Numbered from the stretch's first letter, positions 17,901 to 27,643 are shown. The stretch is 64,000 nt of DNA from Pseudomonadota bacterium (GCA_021324755.1 JAJPIL010000007.1:1-64000); one strand, 5' to 3'. The notes: generated by a model from the sequence alone, not told the origin. Program-made: numbers and translations.

Positions 17901-18734
17901 TTAATAGGAACCGATGCCTGGTATGTCCGGTTTATACAACTTGACCCCGAAATTATTTAACACTGCGGTTATCTCTGCCTGTCGCTTTTGAATTACCTCG
18001 TCTAAGCGCTTTTTGGTGGCTTCATCGCCTTTGCGCACGCCCATTGAAATCGGAAACGAGTACTGTTCGGGCGCGCCGTACGTCCTTTCGTTGGGGACTG
18101 CTACGACTTCGAGGTCTGGATAACGCGGCAAAAAGTAGCCTATCGAGGGCTCCCAGGTAATCGCCACGTCAAGGTTACCTTTTTCGATTTCCTCCAGCAT
18201 TATTGCGGGTGACAGGCCGTCCGTATCCCCGATCCTAAACGGTGTCGCAGACAGCACGAGTCCTCTCAGTTTCAAGCCCATCTCAGGGGGCGTGTCGTAC
18301 TCAAACCCGATTTTAAGTTTGCGCAACGCAGGCGAATCCATACTTCGAATGTCGTAGTCTTTTCCCTTTTTGAACACAAAAACGTAGGAAGAAACGTAGT
18401 AAGGCTGGGTAGTCAAAGCTTGAGCATACCCGTACGGAATTTCCATCACTACATCACATTTGTTAGCGTTGAGCGTCTCGTATAAAAAACCGTCAAATCC
18501 TCCTCGTCCTCTGTAGCTTGCCCAAGTGTACTGGAGGTCATCGCCGAGCGTTTTGGCAACTATTTCGGCGATCTTGTTCTCGAGGCCTTGGCCAGACTTG
18601 TTCGAAAAAGGCATGTAGTCCGGGTCAGCGCACACACGTAAAGTACCGGCTAGCACCCTGCTCGCTCCCAGCAGCGTAATAGCAACCACTAAGGCCATTA
18701 CCGCGGGCAAAAAACTCTTTTTTTGTCTACTCAT
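17901..18734 (-). CDS. xoxJ: XoxJ, periplasmic binding-protein-like partner of XoxF
   Basis: A 277-residue protein with a signal peptide (hydrophobic run ending SRVLA), followed by a type-2 solute-binding fold. The start TLRVCADPDYMPFSNKSGQG and the region YRGRGGFDGFLYETLNANKCDVV are characteristic of the MxaJ/XoxJ family rather than amino-acid binding proteins. XoxJ is thought to assist activation or assembly of the lanthanide methanol dehydrogenase in the periplasm. It lies between xoxF and xoxG, separated from xoxF by a hairpin. Confidence 0.9.
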   Translation of the reverse strand: MSRQKKSFLPAVMALVVAITLLGASRVLAGTLRVCADPDYMPFSNKSGQGLENKIAEIVAKTLGDDLQYTWASYRGRGGFDGFLYETLNANKCDVVMEIPYGYAQALTTQPYYVSSYVFVFKKGKDYDIRSMDSPALRKLKIGFEYDTPPEMGLKLRGLVLSATPFRIGDTDGLSPAIMLEEIEKGNLDVAITWEPSIGYFLPRYPDLEVVAVPNERTYGAPEQYSFPISMGVRKGDEATKKRLDEVIQKRQAEITAVLNNFGVKLYKPDIPGIGSY

Positions 18735-18968
18735 TCGGAGACCCCTTAAATAGGATTTAAAATCAACCTTTCATCAATTAAGCTTAGCTCGCTTGTCCCT
18801 CAGCAAGTCAACGTCTCCGCTGGGCCACTCGGTGCCCAATCCGTTTAGGCCTTAAGCAGTTTAGCTTTTAGATTGACGGACTTGGCCAAAAAATGGCGCG
18901 AAGATGCACTCGCCGGCTTCGCAGTGTTTGCTACGGGGCGAAATGTAGAGCAAGTAATAATAGGATAA

Positions 18969-19006
18969 ATGGTCCCGCACTCGCCGCTGGACGAGCGCGG
19001 GACCAT
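18969..19006 (-). terminator. Hairpin between xoxF and xoxJ
   Basis: ATGGTCCCGC pairs perfectly with GCGGGACCAT, with an inner CTCG/CGAG extension and an 8-nt loop. It begins 21 bp after the xoxF stop and is followed leftwards by the U-rich ATTTATCCTATTATTA. It probably terminates most transcripts or protects the xoxF message, giving more XoxF than XoxJ/XoxG. Confidence 0.7.
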
Positions 19007-19026
19007 GTCTAGTCAAGCCTCTTGAG

Positions 19027-20823
19027 TTAGAGCGAGAAGATCATGAGAGTGCCGCCCAGATTGGTGTAGTCTTTTAAGTTAGCGGTCAGCCCGACGGCGC
19101 CCAGACCGGCAGTTGGCTCAGTCAACCCTTCAGCCAATCCGATCGCAGGCCAACCACCGACACCGCACAGGACAGCAACGTACTGTTTGCCGTTGTGCAT
19201 AAAGGTGATCGGGTTCCCGATGATTCCGGAGGGGCAGTGGAACTGGTATAGAATCTTGCCGGTTTTGACGTCAACTGCCCTGAACCAGCCGGTGAGAGTA
19301 CCGTAGAACGCAAGTCCTCCACCAGTAGTCAGAGCTCCACCCCAATCTTGAAACTCGTCTTTGATCTCCCACTTGGTCTCGCCAGAGATCGGGTCGAACG
19401 CGATGAAGCGTCCTCGGTTTCCGCCCTCAGCAGGATACATGCTGACGATCGCTCCTACAAACGGGAAGCCAGCCTTATACTTCACGGCAAAACCCTGGTA
19501 GTCCATGCACAGGTGGTTGAGCGGAGCATAGAAGAGCTTGGTGTCGGGGTCGAAAGATACCGGCTGCTGGTCCTTGTCGCCTTCCGCTGCAGGGCAGATT
19601 CCCTTTACGTTGACGTCCTGCTTGGTCATGTACCTGGGATCGACCTCCGGTCGTCCGGTCTCCAGGTTCACCTCTTTGGCCCAGTTGACCGTCGGATCGT
19701 ACTTGTGCGCGGCGATCAACTTTCCGTTAGACCGGTCGAGGACGTAAGCAAAGCCGTTGCGGTCAAAATGGACCAAAGTCGGAACGGTTTTGCCGTTGAC
19801 TTCCAGATCGGCAAGGATGCACTCGTTGACGCCGTCGTAGTCCCATCCGTCATGGGGCGTCATCTGGTACACCCATTTCGCCATGCCCGTGTCCGGGTCG
19901 CGGGCGAAAATCGTCATTGACCATTTGTTGTCACCGGGCCGTTGCGAAGGGTTCCACGTTCCTGGGTTACCCGAGCCGTAGTAGAGGAGGTTTAGCTTGG
20001 GGTCGTACGAGTACCAACCCCACGTGGTGCCACCTCCGAGTTTCCAAGCATCTCCCTTCCAGGTTTTGAGGCTTGAATCTTTACCTACGGGCTTTTGGGT
20101 AGCACCGTCGATCGTCTTTTCAGGGTCGAAGAGCAGGTCCGAATCTGGCCCTTCGCTGTAGGCGCGCCAAATCCGTTTGCCGGTTGCCAGGTCATAGGCG
20201 GTTACATAACCGCGTACTCCGTACTCGCCGCCGGATACCCCTACGATCACCTTGTCGTGGACAACCAAAGGCGCTGAGGTCATCGTCTGGCCAAGCTTCG
20301 GATCGGCATTTTGTACCGACCAGATTACGCGCCCAGTCTTCGCGTCAAGCGCATAGACGTGCGCGTCCAGCGTTACTACGATAAGTTTGCCGTCGGCGTA
20401 CGCCGGTCCTCGGTTGACGACGTCGCAGCACGCTACCGACGGGGCAAACGAATCTTGATGTGGTGTGAATTTCCACACAAAGCGGCTCATGTCGTTGAGG
20501 TTTATCGCGTAGACATAGTTCGGATAGGCGCTCTCGAAGTACATCATGTCGCCAACCACTAGCGGCTGCCCTTCATGGCCGCGCAGCGCCCCTGTCGATA
20601 TGGTGAACACCACCTTGAGGTTCTTGACGTTTTCCGTGTTGATTTGATTAAGCGGGCTGTAGCGTGTAACCGCGTAATCACGACCTGGCATCACCCACTG
20701 GTTTGGGTCTTTCGACAGAGCCTCCAGGTCCTCTGCCCAGGCTGCAGTTCCCAGAGAAGCCAGAAAAACGACCCCCAATAAAATCCTAAGCCAAAGAAAA
20801 GGACTTCGCCTGCTCTCCCTCAT
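19027..20823 (-). CDS. xoxF: XoxF, lanthanide-dependent PQQ methanol dehydrogenase
   Basis: A 598-residue quinoprotein with signal peptide, eight-blade propeller and the vicinal disulfide C132-C133. Metal ligands are Glu200 (SGGEYG), Asn286 (GSGNPGTWN) and catalytic Asp328. The diagnostic extra Asp330 two residues later (WDYDGVNE) coordinates a lanthanide; calcium MxaF enzymes have Ala there. It oxidises methanol, and often formaldehyde, in the periplasm. Start ATG 20823 has GGGAGG eight bases upstream; the in-frame ATG at 20844 lies before that site. No mxaF/mxaI is seen, so methanol oxidation here would depend on lanthanides. Confidence 0.95.
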   Translation of the reverse strand: MRESRRSPFLWLRILLGVVFLASLGTAAWAEDLEALSKDPNQWVMPGRDYAVTRYSPLNQINTENVKNLKVVFTISTGALRGHEGQPLVVGDMMYFESAYPNYVYAINLNDMSRFVWKFTPHQDSFAPSVACCDVVNRGPAYADGKLIVVTLDAHVYALDAKTGRVIWSVQNADPKLGQTMTSAPLVVHDKVIVGVSGGEYGVRGYVTAYDLATGKRIWRAYSEGPDSDLLFDPEKTIDGATQKPVGKDSSLKTWKGDAWKLGGGTTWGWYSYDPKLNLLYYGSGNPGTWNPSQRPGDNKWSMTIFARDPDTGMAKWVYQMTPHDGWDYDGVNECILADLEVNGKTVPTLVHFDRNGFAYVLDRSNGKLIAAHKYDPTVNWAKEVNLETGRPEVDPRYMTKQDVNVKGICPAAEGDKDQQPVSFDPDTKLFYAPLNHLCMDYQGFAVKYKAGFPFVGAIVSMYPAEGGNRGRFIAFDPISGETKWEIKDEFQDWGGALTTGGGLAFYGTLTGWFRAVDVKTGKILYQFHCPSGIIGNPITFMHNGKQYVAVLCGVGGWPAIGLAEGLTEPTAGLGAVGLTANLKDYTNLGGTLMIFSL

Positions 20824-21070
20824 CACTGGTTCCTCCCTAACCATTCAGAAGTAGCAAAGTCAAATTCGATTTTTCCCCTCCCCGGGGCAGCATAACGTTG
20901 TAGAAGATGCTTTGCTTTTGGCGTTGTGCCCACTCTGCGCCGTTAGCGCCTCCGCCGGGAAGCACAAGCGTGTAGTGCTACGTGAAGTTCAAATTCTTCA
21001 CCCCCTCCCTTCGGCGAGTTAATGCCCGGCTGCTCTGGATACGGCGCGGATTTTACCAAACCTGAATTCC

Positions 21071-22051
21071 TTATGGCAACATCACGCTCGAGCCAGTGGT
21101 GCGACGCTCCGAGAGAGCGCGATGAGCCTCGGCGGCCTGCTCGAGCTTGTACCGCTGACGAACTTCGCATCGCACAATTCCGCGTGCGATTGCATCAAAT
21201 AGAGCACGCGATCGTTCGAGAAGTTCCTCGCGCTCGGCTACGTAATTCGCCAGCGTTGGTCGGGTCAAATAGAGCGACCCTTTAGCGCTCAGGATTCCGA
21301 CGCTGAAGGGTGGAACGACGCCGGACGACTGCCCGAAGCTGACCATCAAGCCGCGCGGTCGCAAGCAATCCAGCGAGCCCATAAACGTGGCCTGGCCAAC
21401 CGAGTCGTAGACTACGGGAACCCCCTTTCCGTCGGTGATCTCCCGCACTCGCGCAGTGAAGTCTTCTTTATGGTACAGGATGACGTGATCGCATCCGTGT
21501 TCGCGCGCAAGGCGCGCTTTCTCCTCGCTGCCGACAGTGCCGATGACCGTGGCGCCCAGATGCTTAGCCCATTGGCACATAATCAATCCCACGCCACCGG
21601 CCGCCGCGTGGACTAAAATTGTGTCTCCCCTTTTCACCTGGTAGGTCGAAAAAAGCAGGTAATGCGCCGTCAGACCTTTTAGCATCGAGGCCGCAGCGAT
21701 GCTGTCGTCGATTTCGGCGGGCAGCGGAACAAGAAACTTTGCAGGTATGACCCTAACCTCCGAATAAGCACCCATCGGGCCCGTACAGTATGCCACCCGG
21801 TCGCCGACCTTAAGCTCCGTCACCCCAGGGCCTACTTTCTCTACCACACCTGCGGCTTCGGTCCCGGGTATATATGGCAACTGAGGTGGCTGGTAAATCC
21901 CAGAGCGGAAATAAATTTCTACGAAGTTCAATCCCACTGCGCGATGGCGCACCAAAACCTCGCCCGGACCAGGATCGGGAACGCTGACTTCTTCCCATTT
22001 CAGAACTTCTGGCCCCCCTGTCTGATGGACTACTATCGCTTTGCATTTCAT
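21071..22051 (-). CDS. NADPH:quinone oxidoreductase (MDR family, zinc-free)
   Basis: A 326-residue medium-chain dehydrogenase/reductase of the quinone-reductase branch. It has the N-terminal GroES-like domain GPGEVLVRHRAVGLNFVEIY, the YIPGTEAAGVVEKVGPGV loop and a Rossmann motif HAAAGGVG, and lacks the structural-zinc Cys cluster of alcohol dehydrogenases. It reduces quinones or enones with NADPH. It sits between xoxF and the PQQ sugar-dehydrogenase-like gene in the same direction. A link to those enzymes is possible only by position. Confidence 0.85.
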   Translation of the reverse strand: MKCKAIVVHQTGGPEVLKWEEVSVPDPGPGEVLVRHRAVGLNFVEIYFRSGIYQPPQLPYIPGTEAAGVVEKVGPGVTELKVGDRVAYCTGPMGAYSEVRVIPAKFLVPLPAEIDDSIAAASMLKGLTAHYLLFSTYQVKRGDTILVHAAAGGVGLIMCQWAKHLGATVIGTVGSEEKARLAREHGCDHVILYHKEDFTARVREITDGKGVPVVYDSVGQATFMGSLDCLRPRGLMVSFGQSSGVVPPFSVGILSAKGSLYLTRPTLANYVAEREELLERSRALFDAIARGIVRCEVRQRYKLEQAAEAHRALSERRTTGSSVMLP

Positions 22052-22102
22052 CGCTCGCCTCGCCTCGGGTTCATTCCCTCACTAAGAAGGCGAAAATTAT
22101 CC

Positions 22103-23419
22103 TCATTGTCGACCGGTGTACGCGATGCGGTAAATGCGGTTGTTGGCATCATCGCAAAATAGCAGACTTCCGTCCGGCATCGACAGTATACCCGTGGGAC
22201 GACCCCAGACCAGCGGTTCGTTCGGGTCGACCAGAAAACCGGTGAGAAAATCCTGGTAATAGCCAAGCGGGCGGTTGTCAGGTCCGAACGGAACGAAGAC
22301 TATCTTGTAGCCAGTTGCGACGCTACGGTTCCAACTTCCGTGAAGAGTTACGAAAGCTCCGTTTCGGTATTCTTCCGGGAACGTTTTGCCTCGATAGAAG
22401 GCCAAGCCGAGCGAGGCTGAGTGAGCTTGAAACAAAAGGTCAGGGGTTACGGTTTTCGAAGCTAGCTCGGCATTTAAACTGACACCGTTTTTCATCATCC
22501 GAGGGTCGAGCAGCGTTGGTGCCAAGTAGGCGTAAGGCCAGCCGTAAAAAGCGCCCTCCTTGATTCGCGTCAAATAGTCCGGAACTAGATCGTCTCCCAT
22601 CCCGTCGCGTTCATTTACCACGGCGTAAAGTTCGTGCGTGCGAGGGTGTAAATCCATACCCACCGGATTTCGTAGCCCCCAGGCCACTGTCTTCATCTCG
22701 GTTCCGTCCAGGCTTATAAGCTGGATCGACGCGCGTGGTAACTTTTCCTCTCCCACATTGGTGCGCGATCCAATCGCGACGAAAAGATGTTTGCCGTCGG
22801 GCGCAGCAAGCAGATTGCGCGTCCAATGGCCGCCGTAACCAGGTATCGTAGCGATTAGCTCGCCCTTGCCTGAAAGGCTTGTCTGGCCAGGTTGGTAAGG
22901 AAAGCGCAGGATGCCATTGGTGTTAGCGACGTAAAAGTAATTTCCTACAAAGGCCATGCCGAATGGCATGTTAAGCCCGTTCTCAGGTCCGGCGAAGATG
23001 TGAGTTTCGGTGGCGCGGCCCTCGTTTTTCGGATCGCGCAACAATCTTATGCGGCTTTTCTCCGACTCCGCCACTAGCACAGAGTCGTCAGGCGCAAGTG
23101 CAAGCCAGCGCGGCTCGTGCAGGGGCGGACCGTCGGTTACCTCGCCGGCGTAGACGGTCATCGTAAAGCCGGGTGGCAGCTTTACCACTGGGTCGGTAGG
23201 CATTTCAGCGATTCGCGGTGCCTTGCCTGCGCTTGGAGTCGCAAATGGGGGTGGCAGGTCGCTAAGCTTAACCGTGAACTTCGTCGGTGTGAGCGTCTCG
23301 ACCTTGAATTCCTGTGCCAGGCTTTGTGCTGGCCCCTCTAACGCGAGCGCGCAGAGTACAACACCTACGATAGAAAAGCCGACTAGTCTATTCGGAAGAC
23401 TTCGATTTTTCCCGCTCAT
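22103..23419 (-). CDS. PQQ-dependent sorbosone/glucose dehydrogenase-like exported protein
   Basis: A 438-residue protein with a signal peptide and a six-blade propeller of the soluble glucose/L-sorbosone dehydrogenase superfamily. Visible are the first-blade LHEPRWLALAPDDSVLVAES, GYGGHWTRNLLAAPDGKHLFVAIGS, where the His is the catalytic base position, GLRNPVGMDLHP and DYLTRIKEGAFYGWPY. These enzymes oxidise sugars or aldehydes in the periplasm using PQQ, so the local PQQ operon makes a functional enzyme plausible. Substrate unknown. It is 51 bp upstream of the quinone oxidoreductase gene and probably co-transcribed. Confidence 0.8.
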   Translation of the reverse strand: MSGKNRSLPNRLVGFSIVGVVLCALALEGPAQSLAQEFKVETLTPTKFTVKLSDLPPPFATPSAGKAPRIAEMPTDPVVKLPPGFTMTVYAGEVTDGPPLHEPRWLALAPDDSVLVAESEKSRIRLLRDPKNEGRATETHIFAGPENGLNMPFGMAFVGNYFYVANTNGILRFPYQPGQTSLSGKGELIATIPGYGGHWTRNLLAAPDGKHLFVAIGSRTNVGEEKLPRASIQLISLDGTEMKTVAWGLRNPVGMDLHPRTHELYAVVNERDGMGDDLVPDYLTRIKEGAFYGWPYAYLAPTLLDPRMMKNGVSLNAELASKTVTPDLLFQAHSASLGLAFYRGKTFPEEYRNGAFVTLHGSWNRSVATGYKIVFVPFGPDNRPLGYYQDFLTGFLVDPNEPLVWGRPTGILSMPDGSLLFCDDANNRIYRIAYTGRQ

Positions 23420-23892
23420 CCGCTTTCGTAACCTTCGTCACGACCTTACGGATAATAATATGCAAACCGAGGTTTACATGCCCCACATCAAGCTTTGACG
23501 GCCAAGGTCACGTTCCTGCGTGCTTTATATCGACGCCTCGCTCGGCGTAATCCTTATGGCTGGTTTGGGGCGACAAAGTCAAGAAATTCAATCCTTTCAT
23601 CCTGTCAGCCAGTTTCCAGCAAAGTCGGAGCATTTATCGCGCAGCTCCATTAGTCGTGGCCCACGCCACCTGTAGCTAGTGCCATGTGGCGTTTCCATTT
23701 GGTAGGCTCACCAGCGAGGGGGTCAAGATAGCCGTTGCTCGCTTAACCGTGGTTGCACCGTGATAGCCTAGGTTTCGGTATGCCGTGGCTATCCGGGCGC
23801 GTGACCGGCTGGTCGAGTCGTTGCAGGATTTCCCCATTGGGGAGACGCAAGCACAATCGAACGTTTCGAGCAACTCCTTGCCGTAGTGTTCT
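23420..23892. other. Intergenic region between the PQQ supercluster and the catabolic block
   Basis: No gene, RNA or strong hairpin was recognised. Minus-strand frames here overlap the tail of the transporter gene and have no motif. It should hold the promoter for the sugar-dehydrogenase-like gene and the 3' end of the catabolic transcript. Confidence 0.4.
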
Positions 23893-25227
23893 CTAAGCCC
23901 CCTCGTCGTACTCCTGACTGATATCGACATTTGTATAATCCTTGAGCGCCGAGGTGGCAAGCAGAGAGACCACGGCGCAGACGAGTACGTAGCCGGCAAT
24001 CGCAAAACCGGATTTGTAGCGCGCAAGAAGCGCAGTTGCGATAAGAGGAGCTGGTCCGCCGGCAATAATCGAGGCCAGTTGATAGCCGAGCGACGACCCA
24101 CTGTAACGGAGCCTCCCGGTGAAACACTCGGCGATTAAGGCCGCTTGTGGCCCGTACATCATCGCGTGCGGAATCAATGACAGCAGGATCGCCAAGTAAA
24201 TCAGGGCGACTCGGCCGGAGTTTAGCATCGCGAAGTAAACGAAACTATATGCTCCGACCGTCGCCGCTCCCAGCATGTACATGCGTTTGCGTCCGATTCG
24301 GTCGGACAAGTAGCCGAAAAGCGGGATCATGAAAAATTCGACCACCGAGGCCGAAAGCACCGCCGCCAACAAAAGGTCGCGCGAGACATGAAGCGAGGCT
24401 GTACCGTATGCGAAAACAAATGCTGTGAACGTATAGAAGGGAGCCTGCTCAGCGACGCGAGCAAGGGCCGTGAGCACGATCTCTTTGGGATGGCGCCTGA
24501 TCGCTTCCACCATCGGGACGCGTTCGATCCTGTTTTCCGCAGTAAGCCGCATAAAAGTTGGGGTTTCGAGGATCCCGAGCCGGATGTAAAGCCCGATACC
24601 GACCAAAATGATGCTCAGCAAGAAGGGAATCCTCCATCCCCAAGACACAAACTGGTCTCCAGAAAGCGCGCTGAACGCCAGCACCGCCAAGTTCGCCAGG
24701 AAAAGACCGGCTGGAACGCCAAACTGGGGCCACGAGGCAATAAAGCCGCGATGCGAAGCGGTGCGCGACCACTCCATCGCAAGCAGCACCGACCCGCCCC
24801 ATTCGCCGCCAACCCCAACGCCTTGAATAAAGCGTAATCCGGTCAGAATTATCGCTCCCCATACACCTATCCGAGCGTAGGTCGGGACGAGCGCGACTAA
24901 AAATGTTGCAATGCCCATCAGCATGAGGGTTGCGATTAACGTAGACTTTCTACCGATCCGGTCGCCGTAATGGCCGAAAATTGCGGCGCCAACGGGTCTG
25001 GCAACGAAACCTACTGCGTAAATGAGAAACGCTTCGAGAGTTCCGATTAGAGGATCCGATTTTGGAAAGTAGAGCTTGGCGAACACCAACCCAGTTACGG
25101 TGCTGTACAAGAAGAAATCGTACCATTCGATCGTCGTTCCGATCGTGCTGGCGATCACGGCGCGCCGAAGTTGCTTGCGATGTTCCTCTTCAGACAAGCC
25201 GGTTACGGCAATATCAGGTGTCGCCAT
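23893..25227 (-). CDS. MFS metabolite:H+ symporter (ShiA/ProP-like)
   Basis: About 12 membrane segments, with the MHS-family signature: TIEWYDFFLYSTVTGL in segment 1, the loop GHYGDRIGRKSTL between segments 2 and 3, GVGVGGEWGGSVLLAMEW in segment 4-5, and a second DRIGRKRMYM loop at mid-protein. Relatives carry shikimate, alpha-ketoglutarate, citrate or aromatic acids. Start chosen at ATG 25227, with GAGAGGAGG upstream; the frame stays open to 25278. It is the last gene of the catabolic block, and the block begins with a second MFS carrier, so uptake of the pathway substrate is a fair guess. Confidence 0.8.
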   Translation of the reverse strand: MATPDIAVTGLSEEEHRKQLRRAVIASTIGTTIEWYDFFLYSTVTGLVFAKLYFPKSDPLIGTLEAFLIYAVGFVARPVGAAIFGHYGDRIGRKSTLIATLMLMGIATFLVALVPTYARIGVWGAIILTGLRFIQGVGVGGEWGGSVLLAMEWSRTASHRGFIASWPQFGVPAGLFLANLAVLAFSALSGDQFVSWGWRIPFLLSIILVGIGLYIRLGILETPTFMRLTAENRIERVPMVEAIRRHPKEIVLTALARVAEQAPFYTFTAFVFAYGTASLHVSRDLLLAAVLSASVVEFFMIPLFGYLSDRIGRKRMYMLGAATVGAYSFVYFAMLNSGRVALIYLAILLSLIPHAMMYGPQAALIAECFTGRLRYSGSSLGYQLASIIAGGPAPLIATALLARYKSGFAIAGYVLVCAVVSLLATSALKDYTNVDISQEYDEGA

Positions 25228-25408
25228 CGTCGTTCTAAGCCTCCTCTCGAGCTGATAATGCTCGACCAGGCGCGTCACGGGTCACTTTTCTGCTACCGAG
25301 CGCCTCCAAAAACGTCACGTCTTCCTTCCCATCGCGCGCCCGCATGAAGCCACAAGCCTACTTTCTGTTTGGTGGAAAGCCAGTAACATATTAAAACTTC
25401 CAGCGGCC

Positions 25409-25978
25409 TTAGGCTTCGCCCCAACGTTTAAATAACGAATGCTCGATGTTGAGCTGGTCGAGAATCTTGCCGACAGTATGGTCAATTAGATCCTCGACGG
25501 TGCGTGGTCCGAAGTAAAACGCGGGCAACGGCGGCAAGATGATCGCACCGTTTTCTGCAGCGGCAGCCAGCGCGCGCAAATGACCTAAGTGGAGTGGAGT
25601 CTCGCGCGGTACCAGGACTAGCGTCCGCCTTTCCTTAAGGCAGACGTCGGCCGCCCGCGTCAAGAGATTGCCCGCGTAACCATACGCAACCGCAGAAAGC
25701 GTATTCATCGAGCACGGCACGATCGCCATTCCGTCGGTTCGGAACGAGCCGCTGGCAATTGGGGCTGCCATGTTGCGCACGTCGTGGACCGCTGTCGCCA
25801 ACTTGAGCACTTCCTCGGGCGAGCGACCGGTTTCCAGCGTCAGCGTAGCCTTCGCCGCTTCGGTCATGACCAAATGTAGCTCGATATCCGCTCGGCGGGT
25901 CAAATATTCGACCAGTTTGACGCCGTAAATAATGCCGGTCGCGCCAGTGATTCCAACGATTAACCTTCGCTTAGACAT
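25409..25978 (-). CDS. ubiX: UbiX-type flavin prenyltransferase
   Basis: A 189-residue protein with the full family pattern: GITGATGIIYGVKL (FMN phosphate loop), LHLVMTEAA, MAAPIASGSFRTDGMAIVPCSMNTL, NLLTRAADVCLKERRTLVLVPRETPLHLGHL and IILPPLPAFYFGP. UbiX makes prenylated FMN, the cofactor that UbiD enzymes need. The UbiD at 32633-33961 is in the same block and is the obvious client. The broken paralogue at 1629-2199 is its close relative. Confidence 0.95.
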   Translation of the reverse strand: MSKRRLIVGITGATGIIYGVKLVEYLTRRADIELHLVMTEAAKATLTLETGRSPEEVLKLATAVHDVRNMAAPIASGSFRTDGMAIVPCSMNTLSAVAYGYAGNLLTRAADVCLKERRTLVLVPRETPLHLGHLRALAAAAENGAIILPPLPAFYFGPRTVEDLIDHTVGKILDQLNIEHSLFKRWGEA

Positions 25979-26276
25979 CGCAAAAAGTTGGAACCGTCTG
26001 GAGGCTCGAGCGCTTCAACCCAGCAAAAGCGGGCGTCGCCGTGCCTTCGCAACTGTCACCATGACGACCGTTCGTAGACTATGACCCGTTTGGGGATAGC
26101 TCGCTTACCGCGCACCGGCCCAGCTAGCAAGGCAGCATCCGAAGCGGCTGTGCCGCGCGGCTACGTTTCGACAAAAGCCCCCCACCCAGAAAAAGCAAGG
26201 ATCTTTGAATCTCGGTCCGAGCGCCAACTTTAAAAGCCGTGGTGCGCTTTTTCGCCATGTCGCTAGCCGCGACCGG

Positions 26277-26768
26277 CTACACCTGTTCTCCCTGGCGCAA
26301 GCGCGCCGCGGCCGCCTTGACGGCGTTTATTATGCCGTTGTAGCCGGTACACCGACACAGCACGGCTGAGAGAGCGGCGCGGATTTCGCTTTCAGTGGGA
26401 GTGGGGTTGACCCGAAGTAGGTCGTATGCTGTAAGTAACATCCCAGGCGTACAAAACCCGCATTGCAGGCCATGATGCTCCCAAAACGCCTCCTGGAGCG
26501 GATGAAGCTTGCCATCGCGCGAGGCAAGACCCTCTACGGTGGTAAGCTCGGCTCCGTCGGCCTGCACGGCCAGCATCAAGCACGAACGCGCTGCTTCGCC
26601 ATTGAAAAGAATCGTGCACGCACCACAGATTCCGTGCTCGCACCCCACGTGTGTTCCGGTAAGTCCCAGGTCCTCGCGTAAAAAATCTGCCAAGAGTTTG
26701 CGCGGCTCAGCGAAACCTTCGCGCATCTCGCCGTTGACTCTCAACCGAATCAATCGCTTCTGGCTCAA
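26277..26768 (-). CDS. Molybdenum hydroxylase small subunit, two [2Fe-2S] clusters (CoxS type)
   Basis: Residues 1-75 carry the plant-ferredoxin site C-x4-C-GAC-x11-C (VGCEHGICGACTI); the C-terminal helical domain carries CGFCTPGML and CRCTGY. Length (163 residues) is normal for CoxS/xanthine-dehydrogenase small subunits. Start is taken as TTG 26768, which overlaps the coxM-type stop as TTGA and has AAAGGAG eight bases upstream. It passes electrons from the Mo site to FAD in the M subunit. The gene order here is L-M-S. Confidence 0.93.
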   Translation of the reverse strand: MSQKRLIRLRVNGEMREGFAEPRKLLADFLREDLGLTGTHVGCEHGICGACTILFNGEAARSCLMLAVQADGAELTTVEGLASRDGKLHPLQEAFWEHHGLQCGFCTPGMLLTAYDLLRVNPTPTESEIRAALSAVLCRCTGYNGIINAVKAAAARLRQGEQV

Positions 26769-27643
26769 CTCTGTCGCTCCTTTGCCCGTGCCAAGGCCTT
26801 GCACAATGCGCGCTTGGTCAATACGCGTGTCAGATGGCGCCGATAGTCTGCCGGCGCATGAATATCGCTCGAAGGTTCGACCTCCTCACTGGCGGATTGG
26901 GCGGCTTCAGCTAAAACCTCGTCGCTAAGGCTGCTTTGAAGGAGGATCTTTTCGGCTTTTTGGAGCCGTACGGGAGTCGGGCCCGCACCAGCCGCAGCAA
27001 GCCGCACCTCGGAGCATCGTCCGGCGCGGTCTATTGCCAGTTGGGCAGCTACCGCAACGATCGCAAAATCACCGTGCCGGCGGCTGAACTCCTCGAAAGC
27101 CCAGCCCGCTCCGGAAGGCATTGGCGGTATACGCACCTCGAGCAAAACTTCATCTGGTTCGAGCGCGGTCGTCATTACGTCACGGAAAAATTCGCGCGCC
27201 TTCATTATTCGTTGCCCCGTGGCTCGACCGATCACCAGCTCGGCGTCGAGAGCGGTTACGAGCGCGGGATATTCTGCCGCCGGGTCGGCATGAGCTAGGC
27301 TCCCTCCGATCGTGCCACGGGTGCGAGTCGGCAGATGGCCGACGTACTGAGTTGCCTCGGCCATCAAAGGCAAGCGCTCTCTTACAACTGTTGAAAATTC
27401 AATCGTCCGCTGTCGGGTCAGTGCGCCAAAGCAAAGACGGCCGTCGCGTTCTTCGATATAGGACAGGTGGGGAAGTCGGTTTATATCGATTAGAGCGGCT
27501 GGCCGGCTTAAGCGAAAATTAAGGAGCGCGATTAGGCTTTGCCCGCCGGCCAAGATTTTGGCATCCCCTTGATAGCGCCCAAGGAGTTCGAAAACTTCCT
27601 CCAGTTCGCGCGGATCGTAGTAATCGAAATTCGGTGGTTTCAT
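26765..27643 (-). CDS. Molybdenum hydroxylase FAD-binding medium subunit (CoxM type)
   Basis: About 292 residues from ATG 27643, which overlaps the large-subunit stop as ATGA. FAD-binding motifs are AKILAGGQSL (the AGGQSL loop) and TRGTIGGSLAHADPAAEYP (TIGGSLAHADPA). The C-terminal CO_deh_flav_C-like domain follows from about residue 175. It transfers electrons from the Fe-S subunit to an external acceptor. Translational coupling to both neighbours shows that the three genes act as one enzyme. Confidence 0.93.
   Translation of the reverse strand: MKPPNFDYYDPRELEEVFELLGRYQGDAKILAGGQSLIALLNFRLSRPAALIDINRLPHLSYIEERDGRLCFGALTRQRTIEFSTVVRERLPLMAEATQYVGHLPTRTRGTIGGSLAHADPAAEYPALVTALDAELVIGRATGQRIMKAREFFRDVMTTALEPDEVLLEVRIPPMPSGAGWAFEEFSRRHGDFAIVAVAAQLAIDRAGRCSEVRLAAAGAGPTPVRLQKAEKILLQSSLSDEVLAEAAQSASEEVEPSSDIHAPADYRRHLTRVLTKRALCKALARAKERQS

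Noticed and set aside
19027-20823. Calcium-type MxaF methanol dehydrogenase.
   Set aside because: The second Asp in WDYDGVNE and the xoxJ/xoxG context indicate the lanthanide form; no mxaI was found.
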